Shown here: positions 7,786 through 16,032 of the stretch, piece after piece | Layout of the letters: every line of letters starts with the position of its first letter | Position numbering within the stretch: position 1 is the first letter of the stretch | NCBI RefSeq assembly: GCF_002831665.1 | Contig: NZ_CP025118.1 | Location: forward strand, 2,976,001-3,040,000 | Direction: 5' to 3' | Length of the DNA stretch: 64,000 nt | Source: Lacinutrix sp. Bg11-31 | GTDB lineage: Bacteria > Bacteroidota > Bacteroidia > Flavobacteriales > Flavobacteriaceae | Made by a program: the position numbers and the translations under genes | The notes under the pieces: generated by a model | Databases searched by the model: none | Seen by the model: the letters and a program-made list of their open reading frames with translations, nothing else | What the model was told of the DNA's origin: nothing

Positions 7786-8736
7786 ATGAAGACATTAAAA
7801 CTACTTTCGGTATTTGCCCTAATAGCAACTTTATTAACCTCTTGCTACACAGAAGTTCTTGTAGAAGACGACTACGTAAATAATACAGCACCAGCAATAT
7901 CAATAGATCAATTATTTAATACTTACGAGTTATGGTATGTGGATATTAATAAAACAGTAGGTTATGGAGAATCACCATTTTTACAAATAGCATTTACTGT
8001 TTCTTTTAGAAACGGAACGCTATATGCAAACAATAATTTAGTTGGTATTGGTAATCAGGGTAATGGATTTGGAATCCCAATAGGCGCTTATAATGCTTAT
8101 GACATGATTTTAGATATCGATCATGATATAGATGGTTATGATAGTTTTGATGTTTACCAAGTAGATAATAATACAATAGAATTATATAACCCTTTTAATG
8201 ACACCTCTTATTTTTTAAATGGATACCAACGTTCTAATTTTGATTACGATTATGTTTTTTACGATAACATTCATTATTTCATGCAAGAATACGAAGCTTG
8301 GGAAAAAACATATACAAGCGATTATGGTGCATTAAACGAATTTGATAACGAAAACTTCTTACAGTTTTTATCTGGAGGTAACGATAGTACGTTTAGAAGT
8401 TCTCAAGACCAAAGTGGTGCAAACCCTAATAATTTATATTGGGATTACACAGGAGATTATGGAGTAGGAAGTGTTAGTGGGAATATGTACTTAAAAACAT
8501 TAACGCTAGATTATGACTATTTTGATAATGAGTTTTTTGAGTTGAGTGTTATTAACGATCAAAGAATAGAATTGTTTCACACAGGTTCTGGAACTGTTTA
8601 CGAATTTACAGGAAGAGGTTATATTCAATATTTAAAAGAAGGAACAACGATAGATAGGTCTAAAACGTCTGATTTAAAGAAGCGTAAGCAACGTTCTGCT
8701 AAAAAAGATAATATGCGTGAAAACACTCGTAAATAG
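7786..8736 (+). CDS. Lipoprotein with two related beta-rich modules
   Basis: Unrecognised secreted protein. The signal peptide MKTLKLLSVFALIATLLTSC ends in a lipobox, so it is probably lipid-anchored. The body is rich in Asn, Asp and Tyr. Two modules of about 110 residues end in similar phrases, NTIELYNPFNDTSYFLNGY and QRIELFHTGSGTVYEFTGRGY, suggesting an internal duplication of a lipocalin-like beta unit. The C-terminal 30 residues are strongly basic (KKRKQRSAKKDN), unusual beside the acidic body. It is followed by the BON-LysM gene 150 bp downstream. The surface or periplasmic role is unknown. Confidence 0.75.
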   Translation: MKTLKLLSVFALIATLLTSCYTEVLVEDDYVNNTAPAISIDQLFNTYELWYVDINKTVGYGESPFLQIAFTVSFRNGTLYANNNLVGIGNQGNGFGIPIGAYNAYDMILDIDHDIDGYDSFDVYQVDNNTIELYNPFNDTSYFLNGYQRSNFDYDYVFYDNIHYFMQEYEAWEKTYTSDYGALNEFDNENFLQFLSGGNDSTFRSSQDQSGANPNNLYWDYTGDYGVGSVSGNMYLKTLTLDYDYFDNEFFELSVINDQRIELFHTGSGTVYEFTGRGYIQYLKEGTTIDRSKTSDLKKRKQRSAKKDNMRENTRK

Positions 8737-8888
8737 ATAAAAGACTACGTTTAATAAGCCGTTTATAAAAAAGTTCTTAGATGGCTTTGTTTTTTGGCAC
8801 ATAAATTGTAATAAATAATTGGAATTGAGGAAGATTTTCTTCAATTTTACAACACATATAATTAACTATTAAAAACAAACAACAAATT

Positions 8889-9374
8889 ATGGGATTATTT
8901 TCATTTATTAAAAATGCAGGCGCTAAAGTTTTTGGCATAGGAAAAACAGATGCAGAAGAAGCTGCTGAAGCTGCTGCTGCAGAATTAAAATTAGAAGAAG
9001 CTGCTGCAAGAAAGTTAGAACAAACAATTAATGATTTAGAGCTTAAAGTTGAAGGACTTAGTGTGAATATCGATGACGATGCTGCAACTATATCTGGATT
9101 AGCTTACGATCAAGCTACTCGCGAAAAAGCGATATTAGTAGTAGGAAACAGTAAAGGTATAGCTACTGTAGACGATAGAATGACAGTTGAACACGTAGAG
9201 CCAGAAGCACAGTTTCATACTGTTATAAGTGGAGATACTTTAGGGAAAATTGCAAAGAAATTTTATGGTAATGCTATGAAGTATCCTGTGATTTTTGAAG
9301 CTAACAAGCCAATGTTAGAGCATCCAGATAAAATTTATCCAGGACAAGTATTGCGTATTCCTGCTTTAGACTAG
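8889..9374 (+). CDS. BON-LysM domain protein, Kbp (YgaU)-like
   Basis: It resembles Escherichia coli Kbp/YgaU, a small cytoplasmic K+-binding protein, in length (161 against about 149 residues), in its MGLFSFIKNAGAKVFGIG beginning, and in domain order. Residues 20-45 are an Ala/Glu-rich helix, about 45-100 form the BON domain (LKVEGLSVNIDDDAATISG), and about 107-160 the LysM domain (HTVISGDTLGKIAKKFYGN ... YPGQVLRIP). There is no signal peptide, consistent with a cytoplasmic location. Potassium binding is inferred from homology only. A strong terminator follows. Confidence 0.88.
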   Translation: MGLFSFIKNAGAKVFGIGKTDAEEAAEAAAAELKLEEAAARKLEQTINDLELKVEGLSVNIDDDAATISGLAYDQATREKAILVVGNSKGIATVDDRMTVEHVEPEAQFHTVISGDTLGKIAKKFYGNAMKYPVIFEANKPMLEHPDKIYPGQVLRIPALD

Positions 9375-9394
9375 AAAAACACAATGCATTAAAT

Positions 9395-9426
9395 AAAAAA
9401 GCCAACTCGAGAGAGATGGCTTTTTT
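9395..9426 (+). terminator. Rho-independent terminator after the BON-LysM gene
   Basis: AAAAAAGCCA-ACTCGAGAGAGA-TGGCTTTTTT: A-tract, GCCA/TGGC stem with an inner CTC/GAG pair, and T6. It lies about 20 nt after the stop. Confidence 0.85.
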
Positions 9427-9732
9427 CGCTATTAATCAAAATAACAAATAATACCTAAAAATTATTTGTTATGGGAAAACTTTAAATAGATTAGAAAAAA
9501 ACTAACTATTAAAGTGTATGTTTTATTTTTAATTAAACATCTAAAAAAGGGATAAATAGTAGATGTAGTGTCTAATTCTACTTCAAAAGTAGAATAAAGA
9601 AAGACTGCTCACAAAATTATTTTTCATAATTTTGTGTATTTCATCGAAAAAGTGCCTTTTTTTTTATTTTACGTTACGGTAAAAGCCGTAATTTTTTTGA
9701 TTGTAAGAATTTGCTACAAAATTTAAAAGTTT
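9427..9732. other. Hairpin-rich intergenic region
   Basis: No gene is visible here. The region holds three perfect inverted repeats plus a terminator: TAACAAATAAT/ATTATTTGTTA (9442-9471), ATTCTACTT/AAGTAGAAT with a 3-nt loop (9575-9595), CACAAAATTAT/ATAATTTTGTG (9611-9637), and a T-tailed hairpin (9674-9698). Together they could be an untranslated RNA or stacked terminators. No -7 box was found to anchor a transcript. Confidence 0.5.
9674..9698 (+). terminator. Plus-strand terminator-like hairpin with no assigned gene
   Basis: TTACGG-TAAAAG-CCGTAA followed by seven T. It lies 248 bp beyond the BON-LysM terminator and faces the convergent 9733-11961 gene, so it may catch read-through or end a small RNA. 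Confidence 0.6.
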
Positions 9733-11961
9733 TTAATCTTTAAATTCCCAATGGTCTGCATAAATTCCGTAGAAATAATCCATTTCATATTTAACAACAT
9801 AGTTTTCATCCCTATCAATCATTTCATTAATATTGTATGCAAATACTTTAATGTTGTTTTCTTTTAGAGCTTTAAAGAGTTCTAAGTTTTCAGCAAGCTT
9901 TAAGCGTGACATAGCAATATCTGTAATGTTTAGCGCTTTTAGTTTTTTTATTTTATTTCCCTTTAGATTAAAAATCACACGTTGTGAAGGCATGGCAGAT
10001 TTAATATTGGCAGCAATACCTTCTTTTACAGCTTCCAAAGTAAATAGCTCCATCATTAACCTGTTTTTATCGATAAATAGTTCAGAAAAGGCGTTTGGTT
10101 CATTTACTTTATCGGTAATTAATATTGCATCCTTATGTTTTGTAAACCACTTATTAATAGCGTCCATATCTAATGGAGTATATTTTTCATGAATTTTATA
10201 TTTTAAAAATTCATCTTTTGTAGTAGGAACATCTCCTTTGTATTTAGTTTTTTCTTTCCATTCGTCCCAATAGTGTGCAGCTACATATTTACCGTCACTA
10301 GTTTTTATAATATCAAGCTCAAACAACCTAAACCCTTTATTGTAGCTAGAATTTAAAGCCTCTAAAGAGTTTGTGTATGTGTGTTTGTCTATTATTCCTC
10401 CTGCATGAGCTATAAAACGCAAAGTGTCTTTTTTGTAAGAAGAAAATTTCTCTGATTTCTTCGGGATTAAAAATGGCTGAACTATAGCTCTAGAAAACCC
10501 AGAAATATTTAAGGCTGTGAGTGCGGTTATATTGTCTTTAATAAACTCATTTTTATTTCCAGTAACATAGTCGGTTAAAAAAGTTGCATTATGTTTAATT
10601 TGTGCACCATCCATAATAATTTTTGGTAAATCTATTTGGTAAAGTACCTGAGTTTTATAAGTTTCAATATTGTTCTTTGGAGCATTTGTAAAAATAAATA
10701 AACCTCTTTCACCAGTGTCATCAAAAATAGTATCGCTTCCCATTTTTAAGTGATCTGGAAATATATATACAGTGGTATTCTCTAACGCTCCTGTAGTTTG
10801 TAAATGAGTTAGAAAGCTTTTAAGCATATTATCTGTTGCAGCAACCATGTATTCAAGATTAGAATTTTGAGGAGCTATTATATCTTCAAAGCGATTGTCG
10901 TAAATACCATTTGGAAAATGCGTGCTTAATGTTGCAATAAATAAAGCAAAAGCTTTATTGTTACTTGTGTTTTTATCTACAATGTCTTTTGCTTTATCAA
11001 ATAAATCTTTGTCTTGAATTTTTTCTTTTAATTCTGTCTTATCAATAATTTGGTCAATCTTAAGAGCGTACAGCATGTCGTTTGTTCCAGAAACCTTAGC
11101 ATTGGCACTTAGGTAGGTTTTAGAATAATTTTCTTTATCTAAAATATGTGTAATTCCAGTAATATTAGAATGGTAGCTATTTTGAAAAATTTTATTATGA
11201 TACGTTCCAAAATATGCAGGAAAACCAGTAATTGATGTGTAAAGAGAACCACTTGTCCACTTACTCCCTTCATTTTGATTTAAGTCTAAATAGGTCCAAT
11301 CTTGATTAGTTTTCAAACTTCTAAGAAACGGAGTCAGGTCTTCAAACTTATCGCTTAAATATCCTTTTTCGAAAGATTCTAATGCAATAATAATTATGTT
11401 TTTTTTACTACTTGAAACTTTTAAATTTTCAGGTTTTACATAATCACTCATGTTGAGTGCTTCTAAATTTTTAGTAAAACCTTTATTGTCTACTTGTAAA
11501 GATTTAATAAGAGTATAGCTGGAGTTAATCACTCCTTTTGGTAAACTCATTGTAAAGAGCGCTAAAATTATTATTAAACTAGTTGCTGCTCTTAAGAGTT
11601 TTGGTTTTTTTATTTTAGAATTAAATGCAGCAAGAAGCATGCGAGATTTGTAGAAAACGTATGTTAATACAGTAATTAAAAAAACAATTAAAAAGATTTG
11701 AAATGTAAATAAATCCATCATTCCATCAATATCTCTTTTGTTAAAATGAATGATAAAACTATAACCTATATATGTTCTTACAATAAAAAGCGATGTTAAT
11801 TGTAAAACACTAAAAGCACTTAATATAACAGAAGTGACAAAACGTAAAGCCTTATTTTTTAAAAATGAACAGAAAATAAAACAAATAATAATAAGCAGTG
11901 CCATATTTCCAAGGAGAAACACTTTTTCGTACAAGCTTATTTTAAGTAAATGAAGAATCAT
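9733..11961 (-). CDS. LTA-synthase-like phosphoglycerol transferase fused to a GDPD domain
   Basis: A 742-residue membrane protein with two enzymatic modules. Residues 1-145 contain about four membrane segments. Residues ~185-470 form an alkaline-phosphatase/sulfatase-fold domain of the LTA synthase type: the metal Glu in IIIIALESFEKGYL (E195), the candidate nucleophile Thr in SKWTSGSLYTSITGFP (T236), and FPDHLKMG near 400 in place of the usual D-H pair. Residues ~510-742 form a glycerophosphodiester phosphodiesterase domain: AHAGG, TNSLEAL, FELDIIKTSDG and the downstream His in AAHYWDEW. The pairing suggests handling of glycerophosphate-containing envelope material. The gene overlaps nadD by one base (TAATG), so the two are translationally linked. 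Confidence 0.85.
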   Translation of the reverse strand: MILHLLKISLYEKVFLLGNMALLIIICFIFCSFLKNKALRFVTSVILSAFSVLQLTSLFIVRTYIGYSFIIHFNKRDIDGMMDLFTFQIFLIVFLITVLTYVFYKSRMLLAAFNSKIKKPKLLRAATSLIIILALFTMSLPKGVINSSYTLIKSLQVDNKGFTKNLEALNMSDYVKPENLKVSSSKKNIIIIALESFEKGYLSDKFEDLTPFLRSLKTNQDWTYLDLNQNEGSKWTSGSLYTSITGFPAYFGTYHNKIFQNSYHSNITGITHILDKENYSKTYLSANAKVSGTNDMLYALKIDQIIDKTELKEKIQDKDLFDKAKDIVDKNTSNNKAFALFIATLSTHFPNGIYDNRFEDIIAPQNSNLEYMVAATDNMLKSFLTHLQTTGALENTTVYIFPDHLKMGSDTIFDDTGERGLFIFTNAPKNNIETYKTQVLYQIDLPKIIMDGAQIKHNATFLTDYVTGNKNEFIKDNITALTALNISGFSRAIVQPFLIPKKSEKFSSYKKDTLRFIAHAGGIIDKHTYTNSLEALNSSYNKGFRLFELDIIKTSDGKYVAAHYWDEWKEKTKYKGDVPTTKDEFLKYKIHEKYTPLDMDAINKWFTKHKDAILITDKVNEPNAFSELFIDKNRLMMELFTLEAVKEGIAANIKSAMPSQRVIFNLKGNKIKKLKALNITDIAMSRLKLAENLELFKALKENNIKVFAYNINEMIDRDENYVVKYEMDYFYGIYADHWEFKD

Positions 11962-12539
11962 TATTTATAAAAATTCATCTCGTCTATATACTCCCAAACA
12001 TTTTTTGGCAATAGAGGTTTAATGTTTTTGCCTTCTTTTATTGCTTTTCTAATCATGGTTGAAGAGATTTCCATGATTGGTGCATCTACCTTGTGTATTT
12101 TTTTATGTCCACTAAATTGAGTCTCCATTGTGCCTTCAGAAATTCTTGGATACACATAAATGTTATGATTCTCTAAGATAATCTCGTAGTTTTTCCATTT
12201 ATGGAAGTTCTTTAAATTATCTTCTCCCATAATTAAAGAAAATTGATAGTCTGGATGTTTTTCTTGTAAATAGGTAAGTGTATTTATAGTGTAGTTAGGT
12301 TGCGGTAAATTAAATTCAATATTACTCTCTTTTAATTTGTTATAATCTTTAGTAGCAAGGTGCACCATTTCCAAACGTTGAAAATTATCTAATAAAGTGT
12401 TTTTCTTTTTAAAAGGATTGTGTGGTGTAACTACAAACCAAACTTGGTCTAAATCGCTATTCTCTACTAATTGATTGGCGATAATTAAGTGCCCAATATG
12501 GATTGGGTTAAAAGAACCGAAATAGAGACCTATATTCAT
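11961..12539 (-). CDS. nadD: Nicotinate-nucleotide adenylyltransferase
   Basis: Adenylates nicotinate mononucleotide to deamido-NAD in NAD synthesis; cytoplasmic. The nucleotidyltransferase signature GLYFGSFNPIHIGHLIIANQ is at the N-terminus, PHNPFKKK follows near residue 40, and ISSTMIRKAIKEGK is the C-terminal substrate motif. The 192 residues are normal. It lies in a leftward operon, 12 bp after gmk, and overlaps the start of the phosphoglycerol-transferase/GDPD gene by one base. Confidence 0.95.
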   Translation of the reverse strand: MNIGLYFGSFNPIHIGHLIIANQLVENSDLDQVWFVVTPHNPFKKKNTLLDNFQRLEMVHLATKDYNKLKESNIEFNLPQPNYTINTLTYLQEKHPDYQFSLIMGEDNLKNFHKWKNYEIILENHNIYVYPRISEGTMETQFSGHKKIHKVDAPIMEISSTMIRKAIKEGKNIKPLLPKNVWEYIDEMNFYK

Positions 12540-12551
12540 CTTCGTTTGGTG

Positions 12552-13151
12552 TTATTTTTCAGTATCGGTTATTAAAAAATGTCCTACAAGGTTTTCGGCT
12601 TCTTGTAAGGCTTTTTCTAAATTGTCGTTTTCAATAATTACATCAAAAAGAGGAGCTGTAGCTAACTCTGCACTAGCTTTTGCTACACGCATGTTAATTT
12701 TATCGTCGCTTTCTGTTTTTCTTTTTTTAAGCCTAATTTTTAACTCATCTATACTTGGTGGTTTTACAAAAACAGATAGGGTTTGCTCTGGGAATTTTCG
12801 TTTTATACGTAAACCGCCAGAAACATCAATATCGAAAATAACGTTTTTGCCTAAAGCCCAAAGTCTTTCGACTTCTGTTTTTAAAGTACCATAGAAATTA
12901 TCTCTATAAACTTCTTCCCATTCAAGGAAATCGTCGTCTTTAATATGTTGTTTAAAGTCGTTCGCAGATAAGAAGTAGTAATCTTCTGCATGCACTTCTG
13001 TGCCTCGTTTTTCGCGAGAAGTAGCAGAGATAGAAAATGCTAGGTTTAATGCTTCTTGTTTTAGTAAGTGCCTAACTATGGTTGTTTTTCCAGAGCCAGA
13101 AGGAGCAGAAAACACAATTAGTTTGCCTTGTTTAGGTTTGTCTTTATTCAC
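12552..13151 (-). CDS. gmk: Guanylate kinase
   Basis: Phosphorylates GMP to GDP; cytoplasmic. The P-loop SAPSGSGKTTIVRHLL lies near residues 15-30. The GMP-binding stretch TSREKRGTEVHAEDYYFL and the conserved FLEWEEVYRDNFYGT follow, then IDVSGGLRIKRKFP (the family more usually has DVQG). The 199-residue length is normal. It is the second gene of the yicC-gmk-nadD operon, a typical Bacteroidota order. Confidence 0.95.
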   Translation of the reverse strand: MNKDKPKQGKLIVFSAPSGSGKTTIVRHLLKQEALNLAFSISATSREKRGTEVHAEDYYFLSANDFKQHIKDDDFLEWEEVYRDNFYGTLKTEVERLWALGKNVIFDIDVSGGLRIKRKFPEQTLSVFVKPPSIDELKIRLKKRKTESDDKINMRVAKASAELATAPLFDVIIENDNLEKALQEAENLVGHFLITDTEK

Positions 13152-13226
13152 TTCGGTATTCTTAATATATTAAAAAGGTCTTGACTAAGCTTGACCAAAC
13201 GGTATAATTAAATGTCAATATATTGA

Positions 13227-14084
13227 CTATAAAACGTTTAATAATTGTTCCTTAATTTTTTCTAACTCATCCTTCATTTGTACAACTAATTGTTGCATTG
13301 GAGCATAATTACTTTTAGAACCAATGGTGTTAATTTCTCTTCCCATTTCTTGACCAATAAAAGCTAGTTTTTTTCCGTTAGAATCTTTTGAGTTTAGTGT
13401 TGCAACAAAATACTCTAAATGGTTTTTTAAACGCACTTTTTCTTCCGTAATATCAAATTTTTCTATGTAGTAAACCAATTCTTGTTCAAAACGGTTCTCG
13501 TCGTACTTTTCTCTAAGGTCTTCAACGCCTTTTTTTAAGCGTTCGCGAACACCTTCAACACGTTCTGGATCCATAGTAAGTACTTGTTCTAATAAGTCTT
13601 CTATAGTTGCAACGCGGTTTTTAAAATCGGCTTCAAGAACTTTACCTTCATTTAAACGATAATCATTAATAGCAAGTATTGCTACTTTAATTTCAGCTTC
13701 AATTTTTGCCCATTCGGTATTGTCTATTTCTTCGCGCTCTGTATTTAAAGCGTCTGGAAAACGAACAGCCATTTTTAGGAGTTCGATCTCACTACCATCA
13801 ACCACATTTTTAAGTTGTTGTATGTATTGCTTTACAACAGGTGTGTTAATTTTAGTCGAGGTGTCTTCAGCAGTAGCTTCAACATAAATAGAAAAATCTA
13901 TTTTTCCACGATCTAACTCTTTAGCCATTAATTTACGTAAGTAAAGTTCCTTTTCTCTGTAAATAGAAGGCATTCTAGCATTCAAATCTAGATTTTTGCT
14001 ATTAAGTGATTTTAGCTCAATTGTAATTTTTTTTGTTGGTAATTGTAAAACAGATTTACCATAACCTGTCATTGAATGTATCAT
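13227..14084 (-). CDS. yicC: YicC family endoribonuclease
   Basis: Member of the YicC/YloC family, an endoribonuclease linked to small-RNA decay in E. coli. It begins MIHSMTGYGKS, the family's hallmark start. The C-terminal DUF1732 part ends in GKKLAFIGQEMGREINTIGSK followed by a Leu-rich helix, also diagnostic. A longer frame begins at 14108, but that ATG lies inside the TATCTTTG -7 box (14106-14113), so I place the start at 14084, giving 285 residues. It is the first gene of the operon leading to gmk and nadD. Confidence 0.92.
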   Translation of the reverse strand: MIHSMTGYGKSVLQLPTKKITIELKSLNSKNLDLNARMPSIYREKELYLRKLMAKELDRGKIDFSIYVEATAEDTSTKINTPVVKQYIQQLKNVVDGSEIELLKMAVRFPDALNTEREEIDNTEWAKIEAEIKVAILAINDYRLNEGKVLEADFKNRVATIEDLLEQVLTMDPERVEGVRERLKKGVEDLREKYDENRFEQELVYYIEKFDITEEKVRLKNHLEYFVATLNSKDSNGKKLAFIGQEMGREINTIGSKSNYAPMQQLVVQMKDELEKIKEQLLNVL

Positions 14085-14105
14085 ATGCTTTTTATAAAAG
14101 TTGCA

Positions 14106-14113
14106 CAAAGATA
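14106..14113 (-). promoter_or_regulatory. Putative -7 box of the yicC-gmk-nadD operon
   Basis: Minus-strand TATCTTTG matches TAnnTTTG, 21 nt before the yicC start at 14084. It overlaps the alternative upstream ATG and argues against it. Confidence 0.55.
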
Positions 14114-14184
14114 AGTAAAACAGAATCCTTAGAAAACTCCATATTGTTTTTACTTAATGCGGTAACTATTAAGTAAAAATAATA

Positions 14185-14192
14185 TAGCTTTG
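14185..14192 (+). promoter_or_regulatory. Putative -7 box of the thioesterase gene
   Basis: TAGCTTTG matches TAnnTTTG, 19 nt before the ATG at 14212. Divergent from the yicC promoter about 75 bp away. Confidence 0.5.
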
Positions 14193-14211
14193 TATTTCAA
14201 AATTTAAAAAA

Positions 14212-14691
14212 ATGTATAAAAAAGAGTTCGAAATACGCTGGAGTGATATTGATGCTAATAGGCATTTAGCAAATTCAGCTTATACTAATTTTATGAGCCA
14301 TACTAGAATGGCTTTTTTAGTAGAACACGGTTTTACCATGAAAGAATTAGCAATCCATAATATTGGACCAGTAGTTTTTTATGAGCACATGCATTATTTT
14401 AAAGAAGCTTTTATGGGACAACCTCTTACTGTATCTCTAGAAGTTTCTGGATTGAGTGAGGATGGTACATTTTTTAAATTCGATCATAATTTTTATAACT
14501 ATAAAGGAGAAAACATAGCGTTTTGCGAAATGTTTGGTGCTTGGATAGATTTAAAGGCTAGAAAGATGACGAGTCTACCAAAAGTACTTGCAGACTTAGC
14601 AGATAAGTTTCCAAAATCTGAAGACTATAAAATTCTAACTAAAGAAGATACACGAGCACATGGTAGAACTCCAAAAAATTTAACGCTCTAG
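14212..14691 (+). CDS. Acyl-CoA thioesterase, hotdog fold (4HBT-like)
   Basis: Predicted thioester hydrolase of the YbgC/4-hydroxybenzoyl-CoA thioesterase type; acyl substrate unknown. The signature FEIRWSDIDANRHLANSAYTNFM carries the catalytic Asp of the WxDxDxxxHxN pattern. The 159-residue length fits a single hotdog domain. The C-terminal ~20 residues are a basic extension. The gene converges on the EamA transporter gene and the last 12 bases of the two overlap, with no terminator between. Confidence 0.88.
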   Translation: MYKKEFEIRWSDIDANRHLANSAYTNFMSHTRMAFLVEHGFTMKELAIHNIGPVVFYEHMHYFKEAFMGQPLTVSLEVSGLSEDGTFFKFDHNFYNYKGENIAFCEMFGAWIDLKARKMTSLPKVLADLADKFPKSEDYKILTKEDTRAHGRTPKNLTL

Positions 14692-15579
14692 TTCTACTTT
14701 AGGCTTTTTTGTTACCAAATATACTCCTGCAAATATTAGTGTAGAGGCTATTATTTTTACTGGTGTTACAGTGTCACTTCCCATAATAATGGCAAAAATA
14801 CCAGCAATTACTGGCTGTATGTAAATAAATGTGGTTACAGTAGAGGCTTTTAAATGTTTAAGCGCTAAAGGGTTTAGTAGGTACGTTCCAAATGTTGCAC
14901 CAACAACTACAAAAAGCACTGAAAATAAAATATATGGTGTAAAAGTTGAAAATTGAGCAGTAACTAAATCATTATACCCAAAAGGGATTACCATAATTAA
15001 TCCAAATAAAAATAACCAGCGTATAAATGTAAATGGATGGTATTTATTGGTTAGTTTTTTAATAATAATAATATAAATACTATAGGATATAGCGTTTATG
15101 AAAACTAACAAATTACCCAATAAAATATTGTCACCTTCTAAGTTAGATTTCCCATAGATGCTTAGTACGAAAGCACCGGAGAAACCTAAAATAACGCCAA
15201 AAATCTTTAATGTTGTAATGCTTTCTTTTAAGTAAAATGATGATAAAACCAATACAATAATTGGTACAGTTATCATAATAACCGAAGCATGGATGGGTGT
15301 TGTAAACTCTAGGCCTTTAAAAAAACAAAGCATATTTAGTGCAACGCCAAATATAGCTGCATAGAAGAAGGTTAAATAATCTTTTCGATCAATTTTTTCT
15401 CTAGGCCCTAAAAAACTAAATAACCAAAACAAAGCGGTTGCTCCTGCAACGCGTATTAATATAAAACCAAAAGGTTTTATATAACCACCAGAAATAACAT
15501 CTTTAGCAAAAGTAAAAGTTAAGCCGTAAAGTAGCTGAACAGTAAATGCAGCAATTAATGCCCAATATCTAGTTTTCAT
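14680..15579 (-). CDS. EamA-family (DMT superfamily) transporter
   Basis: Inner-membrane permease of the drug/metabolite transporter superfamily. It shows ten predicted membrane segments in two EamA repeats; the first repeat ends near LKIFGVILGFSGAFVLSIYG and the second near VKIIASTLIFAGVYLVTKKP. The 299-residue length is typical. The substrate cannot be predicted. Its start overlaps the end of the ArsC/Spx-like gene by 11 bases, so the two are probably cotranscribed. Its stop overlaps the convergent thioesterase gene. Confidence 0.9.
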   Translation of the reverse strand: MKTRYWALIAAFTVQLLYGLTFTFAKDVISGGYIKPFGFILIRVAGATALFWLFSFLGPREKIDRKDYLTFFYAAIFGVALNMLCFFKGLEFTTPIHASVIMITVPIIVLVLSSFYLKESITTLKIFGVILGFSGAFVLSIYGKSNLEGDNILLGNLLVFINAISYSIYIIIIKKLTNKYHPFTFIRWLFLFGLIMVIPFGYNDLVTAQFSTFTPYILFSVLFVVVGATFGTYLLNPLALKHLKASTVTTFIYIQPVIAGIFAIIMGSDTVTPVKIIASTLIFAGVYLVTKKPKVELER

Positions 15580-15928
15580 CTAAAGCATTTTTTACAGCTT
15601 CAACATTTTGTTTAGAGTTTCCTATGTAGATTTTATTATTTAAAATAAAAACTGGTCGGCTTAAAAAAGTATAATGTTCTAAAATTAGATTCTTGTAATC
15701 TGTTTCAGTTAAATTCTGGGTTTTTAAATCGCGTTGCTTATAAAGTGTTGCTCTTTTACTAAAAAAGGCTTCGTAGCTTCCTGCTAGGTTTTTCATTTCT
15801 TCAATTTGAGCTTCTGTAATAGCTTCAGTTTTTATATTTTGAAGTACTACGTTTTCTGGTAGATCAAGCTCTTTTAAAATACGAATACAAGTGCTACAAG
15901 ATTTTAAATAATATACTTTATTAGTCAT
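15569..15928 (-). CDS. ArsC/Spx-family thioredoxin-fold protein
   Basis: A 119-residue protein of the arsenate-reductase/Spx family. The N-terminal strand leads into SCSTCIRIL, a CxxC redox pair (Cys11, Cys14) as in Spx rather than the single catalytic Cys of ArsC. A mid-protein SKRATLYKQ supplies the usual Arg, and LSRPVFILNNKIYIGNS is the cis-Pro block. True arsenate reduction is not supported by any neighbouring ars gene; a redox or adaptor role is equally possible. It overlaps the EamA transporter gene downstream. A hairpin repeat lies 18 bp upstream. Confidence 0.85.
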   Translation of the reverse strand: MTNKVYYLKSCSTCIRILKELDLPENVVLQNIKTEAITEAQIEEMKNLAGSYEAFFSKRATLYKQRDLKTQNLTETDYKNLILEHYTFLSRPVFILNNKIYIGNSKQNVEAVKNALDEN

Positions 15929-15945
15929 CGAATTATCTGAATTCG

Positions 15946-15963
15946 TTTCCGTGAAAACGGAAA
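15946..15963. repeat. Short hairpin upstream of the ArsC/Spx-like gene
   Basis: TTTCCGT-GAAA-ACGGAAA, a perfect 7-bp stem. On the minus strand it reads GATTTCCGTTTTCACGGAAA, the same style as the hairpin at 4560. Confidence 0.5.
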
Positions 15964-16032
15964 TCTAGTTTTTACACTGCAAATTAAATTGATTTAAAAC
16001 AGATTCTACTATATTTATAAAAAATTTGAACT

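Noticed and set aside
15569..15928. Arsenic-resistance gene
   Set aside because: The CxxC pair and the absence of ars neighbours fit an Spx/ArsC-like redox protein better than an arsenate reductase.
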